Positions 16,901-26,251 of a stretch of DNA of 64,000 nt are shown piece after piece. Source of the DNA: an uncultured Psychroserpens sp. Its GTDB lineage: Bacteria > Bacteroidota > Bacteroidia > Flavobacteriales > Flavobacteriaceae. The stretch covers positions 186,001-250,000 of the forward strand of contig CANKZZ010000003.1 in the NCBI GenBank assembly GCA_947488655.1. The letters run 5' to 3'. The notes beneath the pieces were generated by a model. That model did no database searches. It was not told the DNA's origin and saw only the letters and a list, made by a program, of their open reading frames with translations. Each line of letters starts with the position of its first letter. Position 1 is the first letter of the stretch. Both the position numbers and the translations under genes were made by a program.

Positions 16901-19423
16901 TTAATTTTTTATTTGCTCTGGTTGATTTAGGTCATTTTTACCAAGGGATAAGATATTGGCAAATAAACGATAAGCACCAGATACTCCAGCAGGAAACTCT
17001 CTAAAAAAGCTTAAACCTGTATAAACATAATGACCTTTACCATGTTTTGCAACTAATAAACTCCCTGTTTTTGGAGTTTCTCCTTCATCATTCATAGACA
17101 ATATAGCAGTAAACTCGTTAGACCATTCATCTGGAAAATATAAACCACGTTCTTGCGTCCAGCCTTCAAAATCTTTTGACGTTATTTTATTTGGATAGTT
17201 TAATACTTCATGACTTTTTGCTAAAAATGTAACTTCGGCTAATTCATCGGTTACACGATCTCTTGATAATTTTAAATCATAAGGTGCAATTTGATCTACT
17301 TTTACACGATGGCTAGTATTGTATTGCACAATCATATTTCCGCCTTGAGCGACATAATCAAACAATAATTGTTGTTTAAATTTAAGGGCTTCGACAGTAT
17401 TATAAGCTCTAATTCCTACAACAACAGCATCAAAATGTTTTAAATTTTCTGCGGAAATATCGTCTGGTTTTAAAATAGAGACATTATAACCAATTTGTCT
17501 TAAACTCTCTGGTACCACATCTCCTGCACCTTCAATATAACCAATATTTTGACCTCTTTTTTTAATGTCTAAGCGAACTATTTTACTCTCGCTAGGTAAC
17601 AATACAGTTTGATAAGGTATGTGATCATAATCTATCTCAATAAGTTCTCTTGTATATATATTATCTCCAATAAACACCATAGGCGTTAATAGACCTTCAC
17701 TTTGCTCTTTTGGAGGCACAACGGTAAATATTAAGCGTTCTTCCTGACCCTTATTTGCGATGTTAACCTTTTGTTTTTCTGGGAATACACTCCAGTTATC
17801 TGGATGTGCAATTTTTACATAACCGTCGATATTATCTCTGCCAGCAGTTACAATAACTTCAATATCATGTTGCTTATCTGAGTCTAGAATAATTACTTTT
17901 TCTGAAATTTTAGCTGAGGCTTCGGTGATAATTTCAAAAGGTTTATATAATTCTCCTTTATCTGGTTCAGAATAGCGGTAAACAATAGGCTTAGTTATCG
18001 TTATTGGTGTTTTATTGATTAGAAGATTAAAATCAACATTGAAAACTCTAGGTGTTTCTGGTTCGCCAATAAACTTTTGGTCTGCTTTATACATTCCTAA
18101 AGTTCCTTTTTCGGCTAACCAATAAGGTGTTGTTGGCTTTTGATCGCTAGGAATTGTAATAGATTCTTTAAAATTAAATTTTGTATTATCGTCTAGATTT
18201 ATGTTTTTAGAAATCTCTAAGTCATTAGATGTTTTAATGCTTTGCAATACAATTGGTGCTTGGCTACGATTAAGTACTTCTATATCAAGTGCTATAGTTT
18301 CGTTTTGGGTTGCCCAATTTGTTTGTGCAGATACCTCTAAATATAATCCTGCACAAGCTTCTATAATAGATTTTAGCTCTTTAGTTTTGATGGCTCTCCA
18401 GTGGTTATCATCTACTTTAGACAGTAATTGGTAGGCATCTAATAATTGTGGAAGATGCTCTGAAGGGTTTCTAAAATTAAAATTCTCTTCTACGTCTAGT
18501 AAGATATCTCCAATAGCTTGTCCGCCTTTAATACGACTCCAGCTTGTATCTATGCCATCAAAGACATCCTCATTGTTATTTATATTGTCTCCTTTTAAAA
18601 ACTCTATATATTCTTCTTGTCTGCCACGTTGCGTTAATCTACCAAAACCTTGACACAAATGCTGGCTACTTGCAATTGAGGCTAACTCGTTATTAGATAG
18701 TCCTTTTAAAGGATAATAGACTCCAATATCTAGTTTAATCATATTGCTTTTGTCAATTTTATCAAACTCTTCTTGACTACCATATCTCCACCAAGACGTG
18801 TTATAAAATAGGCGTTTTGGTTGCCATAACTCTGTTGTAGATAATTGCTCAGGAAATGATGATGGATTATTAACAAGATCAAAAGCCTCCATACTTAATA
18901 GAGCAGAACTTGTATGATGACCGTGAGTTCTACCAGCTCGTCTATGGTCAAATCTATTAATAATAACATCTGGCTTAAATTGTCTTATTGCCAAAACAAC
19001 ATCGCTTAGTACTTTTTCTTTGTCCCAAATAGCGAGTGTTTCGTCTGGATGTTTAGAGTACCCAAAATCGTTAGCACGCGTAAATAATTGCTCGCCACCA
19101 TCTACACGTCTTGCAGCTAGTAATTCTTGTGTACGCATTACTCCTAAAAGTTCTCTTATTTCGGTACCAATTAAATTTTGTCCGCCATCTCCACGCGTTA
19201 ATGATAAATAAGCAGTTCTAGCTTTAATCTCGTTAGACATATATGCAATGAGACGTGTGTTCTCATCATCTGGATGTGCTGCAACATATAATACCGAACC
19301 TAAAAAGTTTAGTTTCTTAATAGATTCAAAAATTTCTGTAGACGTTGGTTTCTTGGGTTGTTGTGCATTAGTAATTGATAGGGAAAATAAAAATAGTAGG
19401 AGCAGGAATAGACGTGTCTTCAT
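16901..19423 (-). CDS. Secreted PIG-L family deacetylase, large form (840 aa)
   Basis: This 840-residue protein starts with a signal peptide (MKTRLFLLLLFLFSLSITNA). The N-terminal PIG-L/LmbE domain has the metal motif AAHPDDEN and the later HGHHTSS, and lies at about residues 45-260. The remaining part contains beta-sandwich, NPCBM-like or Ig-like regions and a C-terminal glutamine-amidotransferase-like fold (VVVGIRAYNTVEAL, GGNMIVQYNTS, HGKGHYVYTGLSFFREFPAGV). Such enzymes deacetylate N-acetyl-sugar groups. The frame extends to 19447, but the ATG at 19423 begins the signal peptide. It is first in the transcript leading to the symporter, suggesting extracellular deacetylation followed by uptake (inference). 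Confidence 0.88.
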   Translation of the reverse strand: MKTRLFLLLLFLFSLSITNAQQPKKPTSTEIFESIKKLNFLGSVLYVAAHPDDENTRLIAYMSNEIKARTAYLSLTRGDGGQNLIGTEIRELLGVMRTQELLAARRVDGGEQLFTRANDFGYSKHPDETLAIWDKEKVLSDVVLAIRQFKPDVIINRFDHRRAGRTHGHHTSSALLSMEAFDLVNNPSSFPEQLSTTELWQPKRLFYNTSWWRYGSQEEFDKIDKSNMIKLDIGVYYPLKGLSNNELASIASSQHLCQGFGRLTQRGRQEEYIEFLKGDNINNNEDVFDGIDTSWSRIKGGQAIGDILLDVEENFNFRNPSEHLPQLLDAYQLLSKVDDNHWRAIKTKELKSIIEACAGLYLEVSAQTNWATQNETIALDIEVLNRSQAPIVLQSIKTSNDLEISKNINLDDNTKFNFKESITIPSDQKPTTPYWLAEKGTLGMYKADQKFIGEPETPRVFNVDFNLLINKTPITITKPIVYRYSEPDKGELYKPFEIITEASAKISEKVIILDSDKQHDIEVIVTAGRDNIDGYVKIAHPDNWSVFPEKQKVNIANKGQEERLIFTVVPPKEQSEGLLTPMVFIGDNIYTRELIEIDYDHIPYQTVLLPSESKIVRLDIKKRGQNIGYIEGAGDVVPESLRQIGYNVSILKPDDISAENLKHFDAVVVGIRAYNTVEALKFKQQLLFDYVAQGGNMIVQYNTSHRVKVDQIAPYDLKLSRDRVTDELAEVTFLAKSHEVLNYPNKITSKDFEGWTQERGLYFPDEWSNEFTAILSMNDEGETPKTGSLLVAKHGKGHYVYTGLSFFREFPAGVSGAYRLFANILSLGKNDLNQPEQIKN

Positions 19424-19505
19424 TATTTGATAGTTAGTTAAAACCAAATATAATGAAGTCTATAAGTTGACTAGTTCTATTTAGATTTTCTTTAACGTTA
19501 AATTC

Positions 19506-19547
19506 GTTAACATAAAGTCCTTAAGTGTTAACATAAAGTCTATAAGT
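19506..19547. repeat. Tandem 21-bp repeat upstream of the PaaK-like gene
   Basis: Two adjacent copies of a 21-bp unit, GTTAACATAAAGTCCTTAAGT and GTTAACATAAAGTCTATAAGT (one base over 20 each; they differ at two positions), lie at 19506-19526 and 19527-19547. A further partial copy (AAGTCTATAAGT) is at about 19455. They sit in the divergent gap between the PIG-L gene and the PaaK-like gene and may be protein-binding sites or chance slippage. Confidence 0.6.
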
Positions 19548-19632
19548 AATGTTAAATATTTCGATTGTGTTGGTTAACTCATTATTATGAGTTGTTTTTG
19601 TTGTTTCTTTGAATCTTTTTTAAAAAATTTGA

Positions 19633-20940
19633 ATGAAGCTATTAGAAGATATAAGATATTATTCGTTTTGGATACTAGATCTAATTAAAGGTGGTCGTAT
19701 AAGAGCGCACTACAAGAATATTAAATATATACTTGAGAATTATAATAGCGAACGTTCTAAAATCATGAGAGATAAGCATCTCTCAAACTTGTTGCAACAT
19801 GCTGTTACAAATGCTTCATTTTATAAACCCTACTCAGGCTTTAATTCTATTAGTGAATTTCCCGTTATTGATAAGTTAATGCTTAGAAATTCATTAGATG
19901 ATTTTATAGCTAAAGATTATAAGAATAAAAAAAGTTTTGAGGCTAGTACTAGTGGCTCTACAGGAACTCCGTTTGTAGTCTTTCAAGATAAAAATAAAAA
20001 AAATCGAAATGCTGCAGATACCATCTATTTTGGAGAGCAAACAGGATTTAAAATAGGTCATAAATTATACTACATAAGAGCTTGGGGAGATATTGTAAAG
20101 AAAGCTAAATTAACCTCATTGCTACAAAATATTGTTTCAGTAAACGTTAAATATTTAAATGCTGAAAACAACGCTAAACTCATTGCAGATATTAAAAAAG
20201 GTAGGTCTAATAAAGCATTTTTAGGTTATCCGTCTGCATTTAAAGAAATATGTAAGTATTTAGATTCTATAAATTCTGAGCCTATAGAAGCAAACATTAG
20301 CTCAATGGTTTCTGGAGCAGAATATCTAAGTGATTCTACTATTGCTTCAGTAAAAAAGTATTTTGGTTTTGATATCTTATCACGTTATTCTAATACAGAA
20401 AACGGAATTTTATCTCAACAAATTAAAAATGGTGGCTCAAATTTTTATATTAATTGGGCAAGTTACTATATAGAAATTTTTGATTTAGAAGAAGATGTTC
20501 CTTGCGAATATGGCAAGTTAGGTAGAGTCATCGTGACCGATTTATTTAATTATCATATGCCATTAATTAGATACGACACTGGCGATTTGGCAATAATGGT
20601 TGAGGACGACAATAGTAAATATGGTGCGCCAACTTTCTCTAAGGTTGAAGGTCGACGTATGGATACCATTTATGACACTAAAGGTAATATTATGACCACT
20701 GTAGTTTATGAGTTAGAATATTTTCCGGAGTTTAAGCAATTTCAATTAATACAAGACGGACAAAAAGAATATCGAGTTAAGATTAACATTGATGGAGTTT
20801 TTAGTAAAGAAGAACAAATGAAAACTCTATTAAAATCATACCTTGGTGAAGACGCTATTATTGTAGTAGAGTATGTTGATGAAGTACCGCAATTAGCTTC
20901 TGGTAAAAGAAAATTTACCATTAATAATTATAGAGCTTAA
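19633..20940 (+). CDS. PaaK/CapK-like adenylate-forming enzyme
   Basis: This 435-residue protein is of the phenylacetate-CoA ligase-like family. The nucleotide loop is STSGSTGTPFVVF (about residues 105-117), followed by a tyrosine/arginine-rich segment, ENGILSQQ and PLIRYDTGDLAIMVE. The C-terminal mini-domain has GRRMDTIYDTKGN and ASGKRKFTI. Relatives next to surface polysaccharide genes are annotated CapK; others activate aryl acids. It has no partner genes here, so the substrate is open. It is preceded by the tandem 21-bp repeats. Confidence 0.85.
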   Translation: MKLLEDIRYYSFWILDLIKGGRIRAHYKNIKYILENYNSERSKIMRDKHLSNLLQHAVTNASFYKPYSGFNSISEFPVIDKLMLRNSLDDFIAKDYKNKKSFEASTSGSTGTPFVVFQDKNKKNRNAADTIYFGEQTGFKIGHKLYYIRAWGDIVKKAKLTSLLQNIVSVNVKYLNAENNAKLIADIKKGRSNKAFLGYPSAFKEICKYLDSINSEPIEANISSMVSGAEYLSDSTIASVKKYFGFDILSRYSNTENGILSQQIKNGGSNFYINWASYYIEIFDLEEDVPCEYGKLGRVIVTDLFNYHMPLIRYDTGDLAIMVEDDNSKYGAPTFSKVEGRRMDTIYDTKGNIMTTVVYELEYFPEFKQFQLIQDGQKEYRVKINIDGVFSKEEQMKTLLKSYLGEDAIIVVEYVDEVPQLASGKRKFTINNYRA

Positions 20941-21112
20941 ATTCTTACTTTGAGATTATTTTTAATCTCTAATATGCTAGGCTTAAATTTTACAACTACG
21001 CATCTCAACTATGAGAAGTGGTAAAACATGCTTAGTATTTAATTACTAAAGCGAAGGTATTGTTTAGTTGATGTTTCCGTAGAAAAAAATAATTTATAAC
21101 GTCAACATTTTT

Positions 21113-21655
21113 TTAGACAGCATCAGTTCCATCGTCTAGAAAACCTTCAATAGCATCTTTCTCAATAAGAGTAACACCTTTTTGCAAAATTAGATTATTA
21201 GGATAGGTTACTAAATCTCCATTATCTTGCCTTAAGTGTAATTGAAACGCTCTAATATCTTCTATAATAGCTTCTATTGGAAAATCTTTATCATGAATTC
21301 TGACTTTATCTCCCACTTTATAAGGAAAGGAGAAAAACATAATTATACCAGAAGTTACATTACTTAAAATAGACCAGATTGCAAATAGCGCTATACCAAT
21401 TACAGCAAAAACCGAAGAAAAAACTAATGCCATATCTTTAAATTCTGCTCCAAAAACAAAAGCCTCTATAATTAAAGCTATAATAAATAATGTTGCAGAT
21501 ATGTATCTGTTAATTAGATTAATACGTGCTTCGTTAATATCGCTCTTACGACCAATTTTTCTAACAATTGTATGGCTAAACAAGCGTACAATTAGGAGCA
21601 CAAGAAATATGATTGCTGTTATAATAAGTTCTGATTGGTAGGTTTCAATAAACAT
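21113..21655 (-). CDS. Small mechanosensitive channel (MscS family)
   Basis: This 180-residue protein has three membrane segments, the last being the pore-lining type (VFSSVFAVIGIALFAIWSILSNVTSGIIMFF), then a short MscS beta domain (PYKVGDKVRI, IEAIIEDIRAFQLHLRQDNGDLVTYPNNLILQKGV). The C-terminal alpha/beta vestibule of larger MscS proteins is absent. It is the last gene of the minus-strand group that starts with the DUF2520 gene. Confidence 0.88.
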   Translation of the reverse strand: MFIETYQSELIITAIIFLVLLIVRLFSHTIVRKIGRKSDINEARINLINRYISATLFIIALIIEAFVFGAEFKDMALVFSSVFAVIGIALFAIWSILSNVTSGIIMFFSFPYKVGDKVRIHDKDFPIEAIIEDIRAFQLHLRQDNGDLVTYPNNLILQKGVTLIEKDAIEGFLDDGTDAV

Positions 21656-21707
21656 ATAAAAAGTGTTTAATAAGTGTCTAAAATATAATACAACTTAATT
21701 AAAATTG

Positions 21708-22643
21708 TTAATTAAGTTGAAGAGTTTTACGCAACTCTTCGTCTGCATTTGTTTTTTTGCTCCAATAAGGAGATTTTATGGTTTCTAATTTTGTGGCTTT
21801 GGTAGTTAATGTTTTAGCATTTTTACCAAAACCATCATTGTAAGTTTCTTCCCAACTTGTGATCTCATAAGGAAAAGATGTATTATAATTAATGGTGAGC
21901 CTACGATCTAACTCATGGTAGTGTATAATATATTGTCCGTTATTATTTAAGGCTTTCGCATTATATGCTTTTAACTCTAAATGTTTAAATCTTAAAAATT
22001 CTAAAGATGGTATGGCTTTAAAACGCCCAACGGGTAAGCTTTTAGGATCTAGACGTAATTGTGTCCATAATTGATTCTCTAAAATAGACTTATCTAGTTC
22101 AAAATTTTGATCTGCTTCTGTTTCAAAATAACTATGCGACGTAATTTCAAACTGTTCTCGATTATTAATTTGAGTATAAACATGACCACACCATTCTTGT
22201 ATAGAACAACTCACTTTTAAGGCATGTTTATTATTACTAACAGGATAAAATGTAGATTGCATTATAGAATATGGATAAATACCAGTATTAAAATTTTTGG
22301 TGTAATTTAACTTTAAAACAGGCGTATTTTCTTTACTGTAATTATCTGCTTTTACTTGTATGTCCTTTAAAAAATCTTCGGTTACAAATACCAGTACAGC
22401 ATTGCCTTCTCTTATTTCTCCATACCTTGCTTGCTCTAATTTGTATGACGATATTTCTGCTTCACCAGCATACCAATAATCTTTAAATTCTTGGCTTGGA
22501 TTAAATGATTTTTTCTTCGGAAATGTCTTAGACGTTTCCATTACTGATTTTTCATTTATAGCTTGGTCTTTTTGTAAGGTAGAATCTTTACATGATGCTA
22601 ATATTCCGAAGAACATAAGCATTACTATTAGAAGTTTTTTCAT
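21708..22643 (-). CDS. Lipoprotein of unknown function, neighbour of maf
   Basis: This 311-residue lipoprotein has a clear lipobox (MKKLLIVMLMFFGILASC, Cys at 18). The mature part is soluble and beta-rich, with the paired motif SIQEWCGHVYTQINNREQFE. Members of this family are sometimes labelled as a septum formation inhibitor because of the adjacent maf gene, but none of the Maf motifs is present. The function is unknown. It follows maf by 35 bases on the same strand. Confidence 0.82.
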   Translation of the reverse strand: MKKLLIVMLMFFGILASCKDSTLQKDQAINEKSVMETSKTFPKKKSFNPSQEFKDYWYAGEAEISSYKLEQARYGEIREGNAVLVFVTEDFLKDIQVKADNYSKENTPVLKLNYTKNFNTGIYPYSIMQSTFYPVSNNKHALKVSCSIQEWCGHVYTQINNREQFEITSHSYFETEADQNFELDKSILENQLWTQLRLDPKSLPVGRFKAIPSLEFLRFKHLELKAYNAKALNNNGQYIIHYHELDRRLTINYNTSFPYEITSWEETYNDGFGKNAKTLTTKATKLETIKSPYWSKKTNADEELRKTLQLN

Positions 22644-22678
22644 AACTGTAAATTTTGCACAAATTTACGAACCAAACT

Positions 22679-23266
22679 CTACAGTGCCATACTGTTTAAC
22701 GTTTTGTAAAGGAGATGTGTAGGTAAACCTACAACATTGGTGTAAGAGCCTTCTATACCTGTAATACCAATTTGTCCAATCCATTCTTGAATCCCATATG
22801 CGCCAGCTTTATCAAATGGTTTAAAATTAGTGATGTAGTAATTAATTTCTTCTGTAGACAAGGCTTTAAAAGTTACCTTAGTTGTTGTGTTAACTGTTTT
22901 TTGAGATGATTTTGTTGTAAAACAAATTGAGGTAATCACTTCATGTGTAGTATTGCTCATAGAAGCTAACATATTATAAGCATCTTCATGATTTTTAGGT
23001 TTACCTAGAGCATCGTTATTGTGCCAAACAATGGTATCACTGGTAATTAAGATGTCGTTATGTTTTAGTTCATCCTTAAACGGTAAAGATTTTAATTGGG
23101 CTAAGTAATCGCTAATTTCAAAATGTGTTAATCTATTAGGGTATTCTTCCTTTATTGATTTAATTCTAATCTCAAAATCTAATCCCAACTCCTTAAAAAA
23201 TTGTTGTCTTCGAGGAGATCCCGAAGCCAAAATAAGATTATAGTCTTTTAGTATATCGTTAAGCAT
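22679..23266 (-). CDS. maf: Maf family nucleoside triphosphate pyrophosphatase
   Basis: This 195-residue protein begins with the Maf signature ILASGSPRRQQFFKELGLDF. It also has the catalytic-base segment ITSDTIVWHNNDALGKPKN and the C-terminal FDKAGAYGIQEWIG and GSYTNVVGLP. Maf proteins hydrolyse non-canonical nucleotides such as dTTP/UTP or modified pyrimidines to monophosphates. The start is 3 bases after the UbiA stop, indicating one operon. Confidence 0.94.
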   Translation of the reverse strand: MLNDILKDYNLILASGSPRRQQFFKELGLDFEIRIKSIKEEYPNRLTHFEISDYLAQLKSLPFKDELKHNDILITSDTIVWHNNDALGKPKNHEDAYNMLASMSNTTHEVITSICFTTKSSQKTVNTTTKVTFKALSTEEINYYITNFKPFDKAGAYGIQEWIGQIGITGIEGSYTNVVGLPTHLLYKTLNSMAL

Positions 23267-23269
23267 AAT

Positions 23270-24187
23270 TTATGAGTTTAGAAATAGAATAGGGTAGAGT
23301 ACAATTGATAAAATACCAAAAAGCATTACCAATTTATAAACGACACTTATATGTTTATAGTCAAAACGATTGCTAGCACTAAAAATCTTAATTGTAGTAT
23401 AAATTAAAGGCGCAATAACAAATAATAAAAAATAGCCAATTGCAACAGGTTGCTTGTATAAATAAGTTACCATATAGTATATTACTGCTCCAATAGGTAA
23501 CATACTTACGACAAATGCAATTTTATTGGCACGTTCTCGACCTAAAACGATAGGTAAAGTACTCATGCCAGCTTTATAATCTCCATCTATATCTTGTATG
23601 TCTTTAATAAGTTCTCGTACTAAATTAATTAAGAAAGCAAAGATGGCATAATCTAAAATTATATCTAAAAAGGTTAGTTGCGTTTCTCTATTTTGAGGCA
23701 TTATAGCTGGTAATAAATCAAAGATACCTACAATAATTATACTCATAGCTACTAACGCAGAGATAAGTATATTACCAAATAATACGGTACCTTTTAAGTA
23801 CGAGGCATAAACATATAATGCAACCGAAATAATAACAAAAATGGCAAAAAACGAGCTTTTACCTACACTATGAGCTAAGTAAAAACCTAAGAGCACAGCA
23901 ATAATATTGAGTGCAAAAAATAAATTATAAGCAACATTCTCTGAAATATGTTTGCCAACTATGACTTTATTTGGTTTATTAACACTATCGGTCTCAACAT
24001 CATAAATATCATTAATAATATTACCAGCTGCTGCAAGGCATAATGTTATAAATAAAAGAAGAGTAAAACCTAAAGTATTTAAGGTTGTAAGAACATCAAA
24101 TGGTTCTAATAAGGCGTACTTAACCAATATTTGCGCAATTATAATAAGTGCGAGATTTTTCCAGCGAATAAGATTTAGAATATGCAA
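23270..24187 (-). CDS. UbiA-type prenyltransferase (geranylgeranylglycerol-phosphate GGTase-like)
   Basis: This 305-residue protein has eight or nine membrane segments. The first Asp-rich motif is NDIYDVETDSVNKPNK and the second is DIQDIDGDYKAGMSTLP, both required for prenyl diphosphate binding. Homologues in Bacteroidota are usually annotated as geranylgeranylglycerol-phosphate geranylgeranyltransferase, but other aromatic or lipid acceptors are possible. The frame begins with TTG (L/MHILNLIRW); I see no ATG in a better place. It lies 37 bases after the HAD phosphatase gene. Confidence 0.88.
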   Translation of the reverse strand: MHILNLIRWKNLALIIIAQILVKYALLEPFDVLTTLNTLGFTLLLFITLCLAAAGNIINDIYDVETDSVNKPNKVIVGKHISENVAYNLFFALNIIAVLLGFYLAHSVGKSSFFAIFVIISVALYVYASYLKGTVLFGNILISALVAMSIIIVGIFDLLPAIMPQNRETQLTFLDIILDYAIFAFLINLVRELIKDIQDIDGDYKAGMSTLPIVLGRERANKIAFVVSMLPIGAVIYYMVTYLYKQPVAIGYFLLFVIAPLIYTTIKIFSASNRFDYKHISVVYKLVMLFGILSIVLYPILFLNS

Positions 24188-24224
24188 TTTAGAGTTGGTT
24201 GTTAGTTTTTATTACAGTTGATTT

Positions 24225-24755
24225 TTAATCATATTTAGCATCGAAATTTCCATCCCATTTGCCTTGAACTTTCATAATCTGTTCAATAATATCCCTCGCA
24301 GCACCTTGTCCACCTCCTTTATGAGATACATAATGACTAACCGCTTTTACTTCTATAGCAGCATCTTGAGGACAAACAGCAAGTCCTACTAATTTCATAA
24401 CAGGAATATCAGGTATATCATCACCCATATATAACACATTTTTTGCTTCAATATTATTATTTGTTAGATACTCATTGTATTGGTTGACCTTTTTATGAGC
24501 GCCTAAGTAAATATCTGTAATACCAAGTCCCTCTAAACGTTTTTGAACACCAAGATTGCTACCACCAGAAATAATACAAATATTAAAACCAGCATCCTTT
24601 GCAGTTTTTAGTGCATAACCATCTTTAATATTCATACGACGAAGCATGTCTCCATTTGTCATAATTGTAACAGTGCCATCTGTAAGTACACCATCTACAT
24701 CAAATATAAATGTGGTAATATGTTCTAAATATTCTTTATAGCTCTTGTCGTTCAT
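24225..24755 (-). CDS. KdsC-like HAD phosphatase
   Basis: This 176-residue HAD protein lacks a large cap. Motif I is FDVDGVLTDGTV, motif II is ISGGSN, motif III includes the Lys of AHKKVN, and motif IV is YMGDDIPDIPVMK. It matches 3-deoxy-D-manno-octulosonate 8-phosphate phosphatase, which makes KDO for lipopolysaccharide, and related tetrameric phosphatases. The start lies immediately before the DUF2520 gene's stop (no gap). Confidence 0.9.
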   Translation of the reverse strand: MNDKSYKEYLEHITTFIFDVDGVLTDGTVTIMTNGDMLRRMNIKDGYALKTAKDAGFNICIISGGSNLGVQKRLEGLGITDIYLGAHKKVNQYNEYLTNNNIEAKNVLYMGDDIPDIPVMKLVGLAVCPQDAAIEVKAVSHYVSHKGGGQGAARDIIEQIMKVQGKWDGNFDAKYD

Positions 24756-25541
24756 TTAATTATTTGATTTTTGTTTAAAGTTAGCCAAAGCATGCGTTTT
24801 TCTTATAGAGGCAGTCATTAACTTATAAATAGCGATATGATCATCATTAGAAAGCATTTTTAAATGCCTTTTAATTGTTTTTTTGTCATTACGTTTTGCA
24901 GGACCAGTTTGCGCTTTGTATGGCGAAAGATCTTGTACTTTATTAGCAGTCTCTACTATGAGAGGTTTGAGTAAATCAAATTCGGCACCTTGAGATTCTG
25001 TGATTTCATGAGCGACACGAAATAATTGGTTTGTAAAATTATTTACAAACACAGCAGCTAGATGTAGAGCAGCACGTTGATCACTATTAATGCGTTTAGT
25101 AATGGTTGAAATAGATTTAGCCAATTCTTTTAAAACAGGATAGTCTTTTTTCATTAAAGCTTCTAAGCAGATTGGGACAGTAGCAAAATCTATAGCTGCA
25201 TCTTTAGAAAAGGTTTGTAACGGATAAAATATACCTCGTCTATTTTTTTGATCAATATCATAACCACTTGCACTTCCCGATGTATGAACCACTAAGCGGT
25301 TTTCAAAAGGGAGTTGTTTAGATATTTCTGATATGGCATCATCGCTAACAGCAATAATATAAACATCTGCTTCAACGAGTTTAGAAATATCATCGGTTAT
25401 CTCTACTGTATTATCTAAAGGTCTAATGCTTTTAATACTGCGATTATACCATTGTTTAACGGTAACGTTTTCCGAAGAAAAAAAAGCTTTATATAAATGA
25501 TGAGCAACATTACCTGCTCCTAAAATTACTACTGAAATCAT
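24756..25541 (-). CDS. Rossmann-like and DUF2520 domain protein
   Basis: This 261-residue protein has an N-terminal NAD(P)-binding fold (VILGAGNVAHHLYKAF) and a C-terminal helical DUF2520 domain (RAALHLAAVFVNNFTNQLF, LSPYKAQTGPAKRNDKKTIKRH). The layout resembles ketopantoate or pyrroline-5-carboxylate reductases, but the substrate is unknown. A frame reaches back to 25586; the ATG at 25541 gives the Rossmann strand directly. It is first in the operon DUF2520-HAD-UbiA-maf, divergent from the globin gene. Confidence 0.88.
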   Translation of the reverse strand: MISVVILGAGNVAHHLYKAFFSSENVTVKQWYNRSIKSIRPLDNTVEITDDISKLVEADVYIIAVSDDAISEISKQLPFENRLVVHTSGSASGYDIDQKNRRGIFYPLQTFSKDAAIDFATVPICLEALMKKDYPVLKELAKSISTITKRINSDQRAALHLAAVFVNNFTNQLFRVAHEITESQGAEFDLLKPLIVETANKVQDLSPYKAQTGPAKRNDKKTIKRHLKMLSNDDHIAIYKLMTASIRKTHALANFKQKSNN

Positions 25542-25604
25542 ATCACAAAAATACAATAGAAATAAGAAATGATAATTATCATACATTAATTTAAATTCTG
25601 TAAT

Positions 25605-25612
25605 TACATTTG
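25605..25612 (+). promoter_or_regulatory. -7 box of the globin gene
   Basis: TACATTTG matches TAnnTTTG exactly and ends only 5 bases before the ATG at 25618. Transcription would begin at or next to the start codon, so the message may be leaderless. No clear -33 TTG lies at the usual distance. Confidence 0.5.
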
Positions 25613-25617
25613 TGACT

Positions 25618-26010
25618 ATGAGCCAAGATATTAGTAATCGCGAAGATGTGTTTTTATTAGTTAGTACCTTTTATAGAAAAGTGAGAAATGACAATACTCT
25701 GGGACCATTTTTTAATACTACAATTAAAAATTGGGATGCTCACATAGACCACTTAACTACGTTTTGGGAGACAAGTTTATTTATGACTAAAACGTTAAAG
25801 AAAAAGTACTACGGAAATCCGCTAGAGACACATATAAAAGTCGATAAAGACCATAATAATAGTATTACAGAGTTGCATTTTGGCATATGGCTTAATCTAT
25901 GGTTTGAAACATTAGACGAGCTGTTTAAAGGCGAAATCACCGAAAATGCAAAAAGACGAGCTAGAAAAATGGGGACGTTTATGTATTTAAAAATTTTTGA
26001 GGCCAGATAA
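25618..26010 (+). CDS. Group III truncated hemoglobin
   Basis: This 130-residue protein has the trHb3 pattern: a short N-terminal helix (DVFLLVSTFYRKVRNDNTLGPFF), the DAHIDHLTTFWE segment, YYGNPLETH with the proximal-side histidine, then HFGIWLNLWFETLDELF. It probably binds haem and handles O2, NO or peroxide. An in-frame GTG lies 6 bases upstream, but it overlaps the -7 box, so the ATG at 25618 is preferred. Confidence 0.88.
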   Translation: MSQDISNREDVFLLVSTFYRKVRNDNTLGPFFNTTIKNWDAHIDHLTTFWETSLFMTKTLKKKYYGNPLETHIKVDKDHNNSITELHFGIWLNLWFETLDELFKGEITENAKRRARKMGTFMYLKIFEAR

Positions 26011-26217
26011 AAATTTTGCTATTCTGATAGCATTTAATTTAAATATTATTGATGCTTAAAAGTTTAAATAATATAGCTAGGCAATATCATTAAGTTTCCT
26101 TAATAAGTTTTAAGAACTGTAAATATAATCTCCATTTGATTAAATAAGATCTTCTAGGTACAACATTTTAACACATATTTGGTACAATTTCTCCAATACT
26201 AAACAAACTAAAATACT

Positions 26218-26225
26218 TACCTTTG
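26218..26225 (+). promoter_or_regulatory. -7 box of the ResB-CcsA gene
   Basis: TACCTTTG matches TAnnTTTG and lies 26 bases before the start codon. The upstream 26030-26200 stretch is AT-rich with no other structure I can support; GGTACAA occurs twice there. Confidence 0.5.
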
Positions 26226-26251
26226 CAAAACAAAAATTAAGCCTTCCTGCT

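Noticed and set aside
21708-22643. Second Maf-like septum protein
   Set aside because: No Maf motif is present; it is a lipoprotein that merely neighbours maf.
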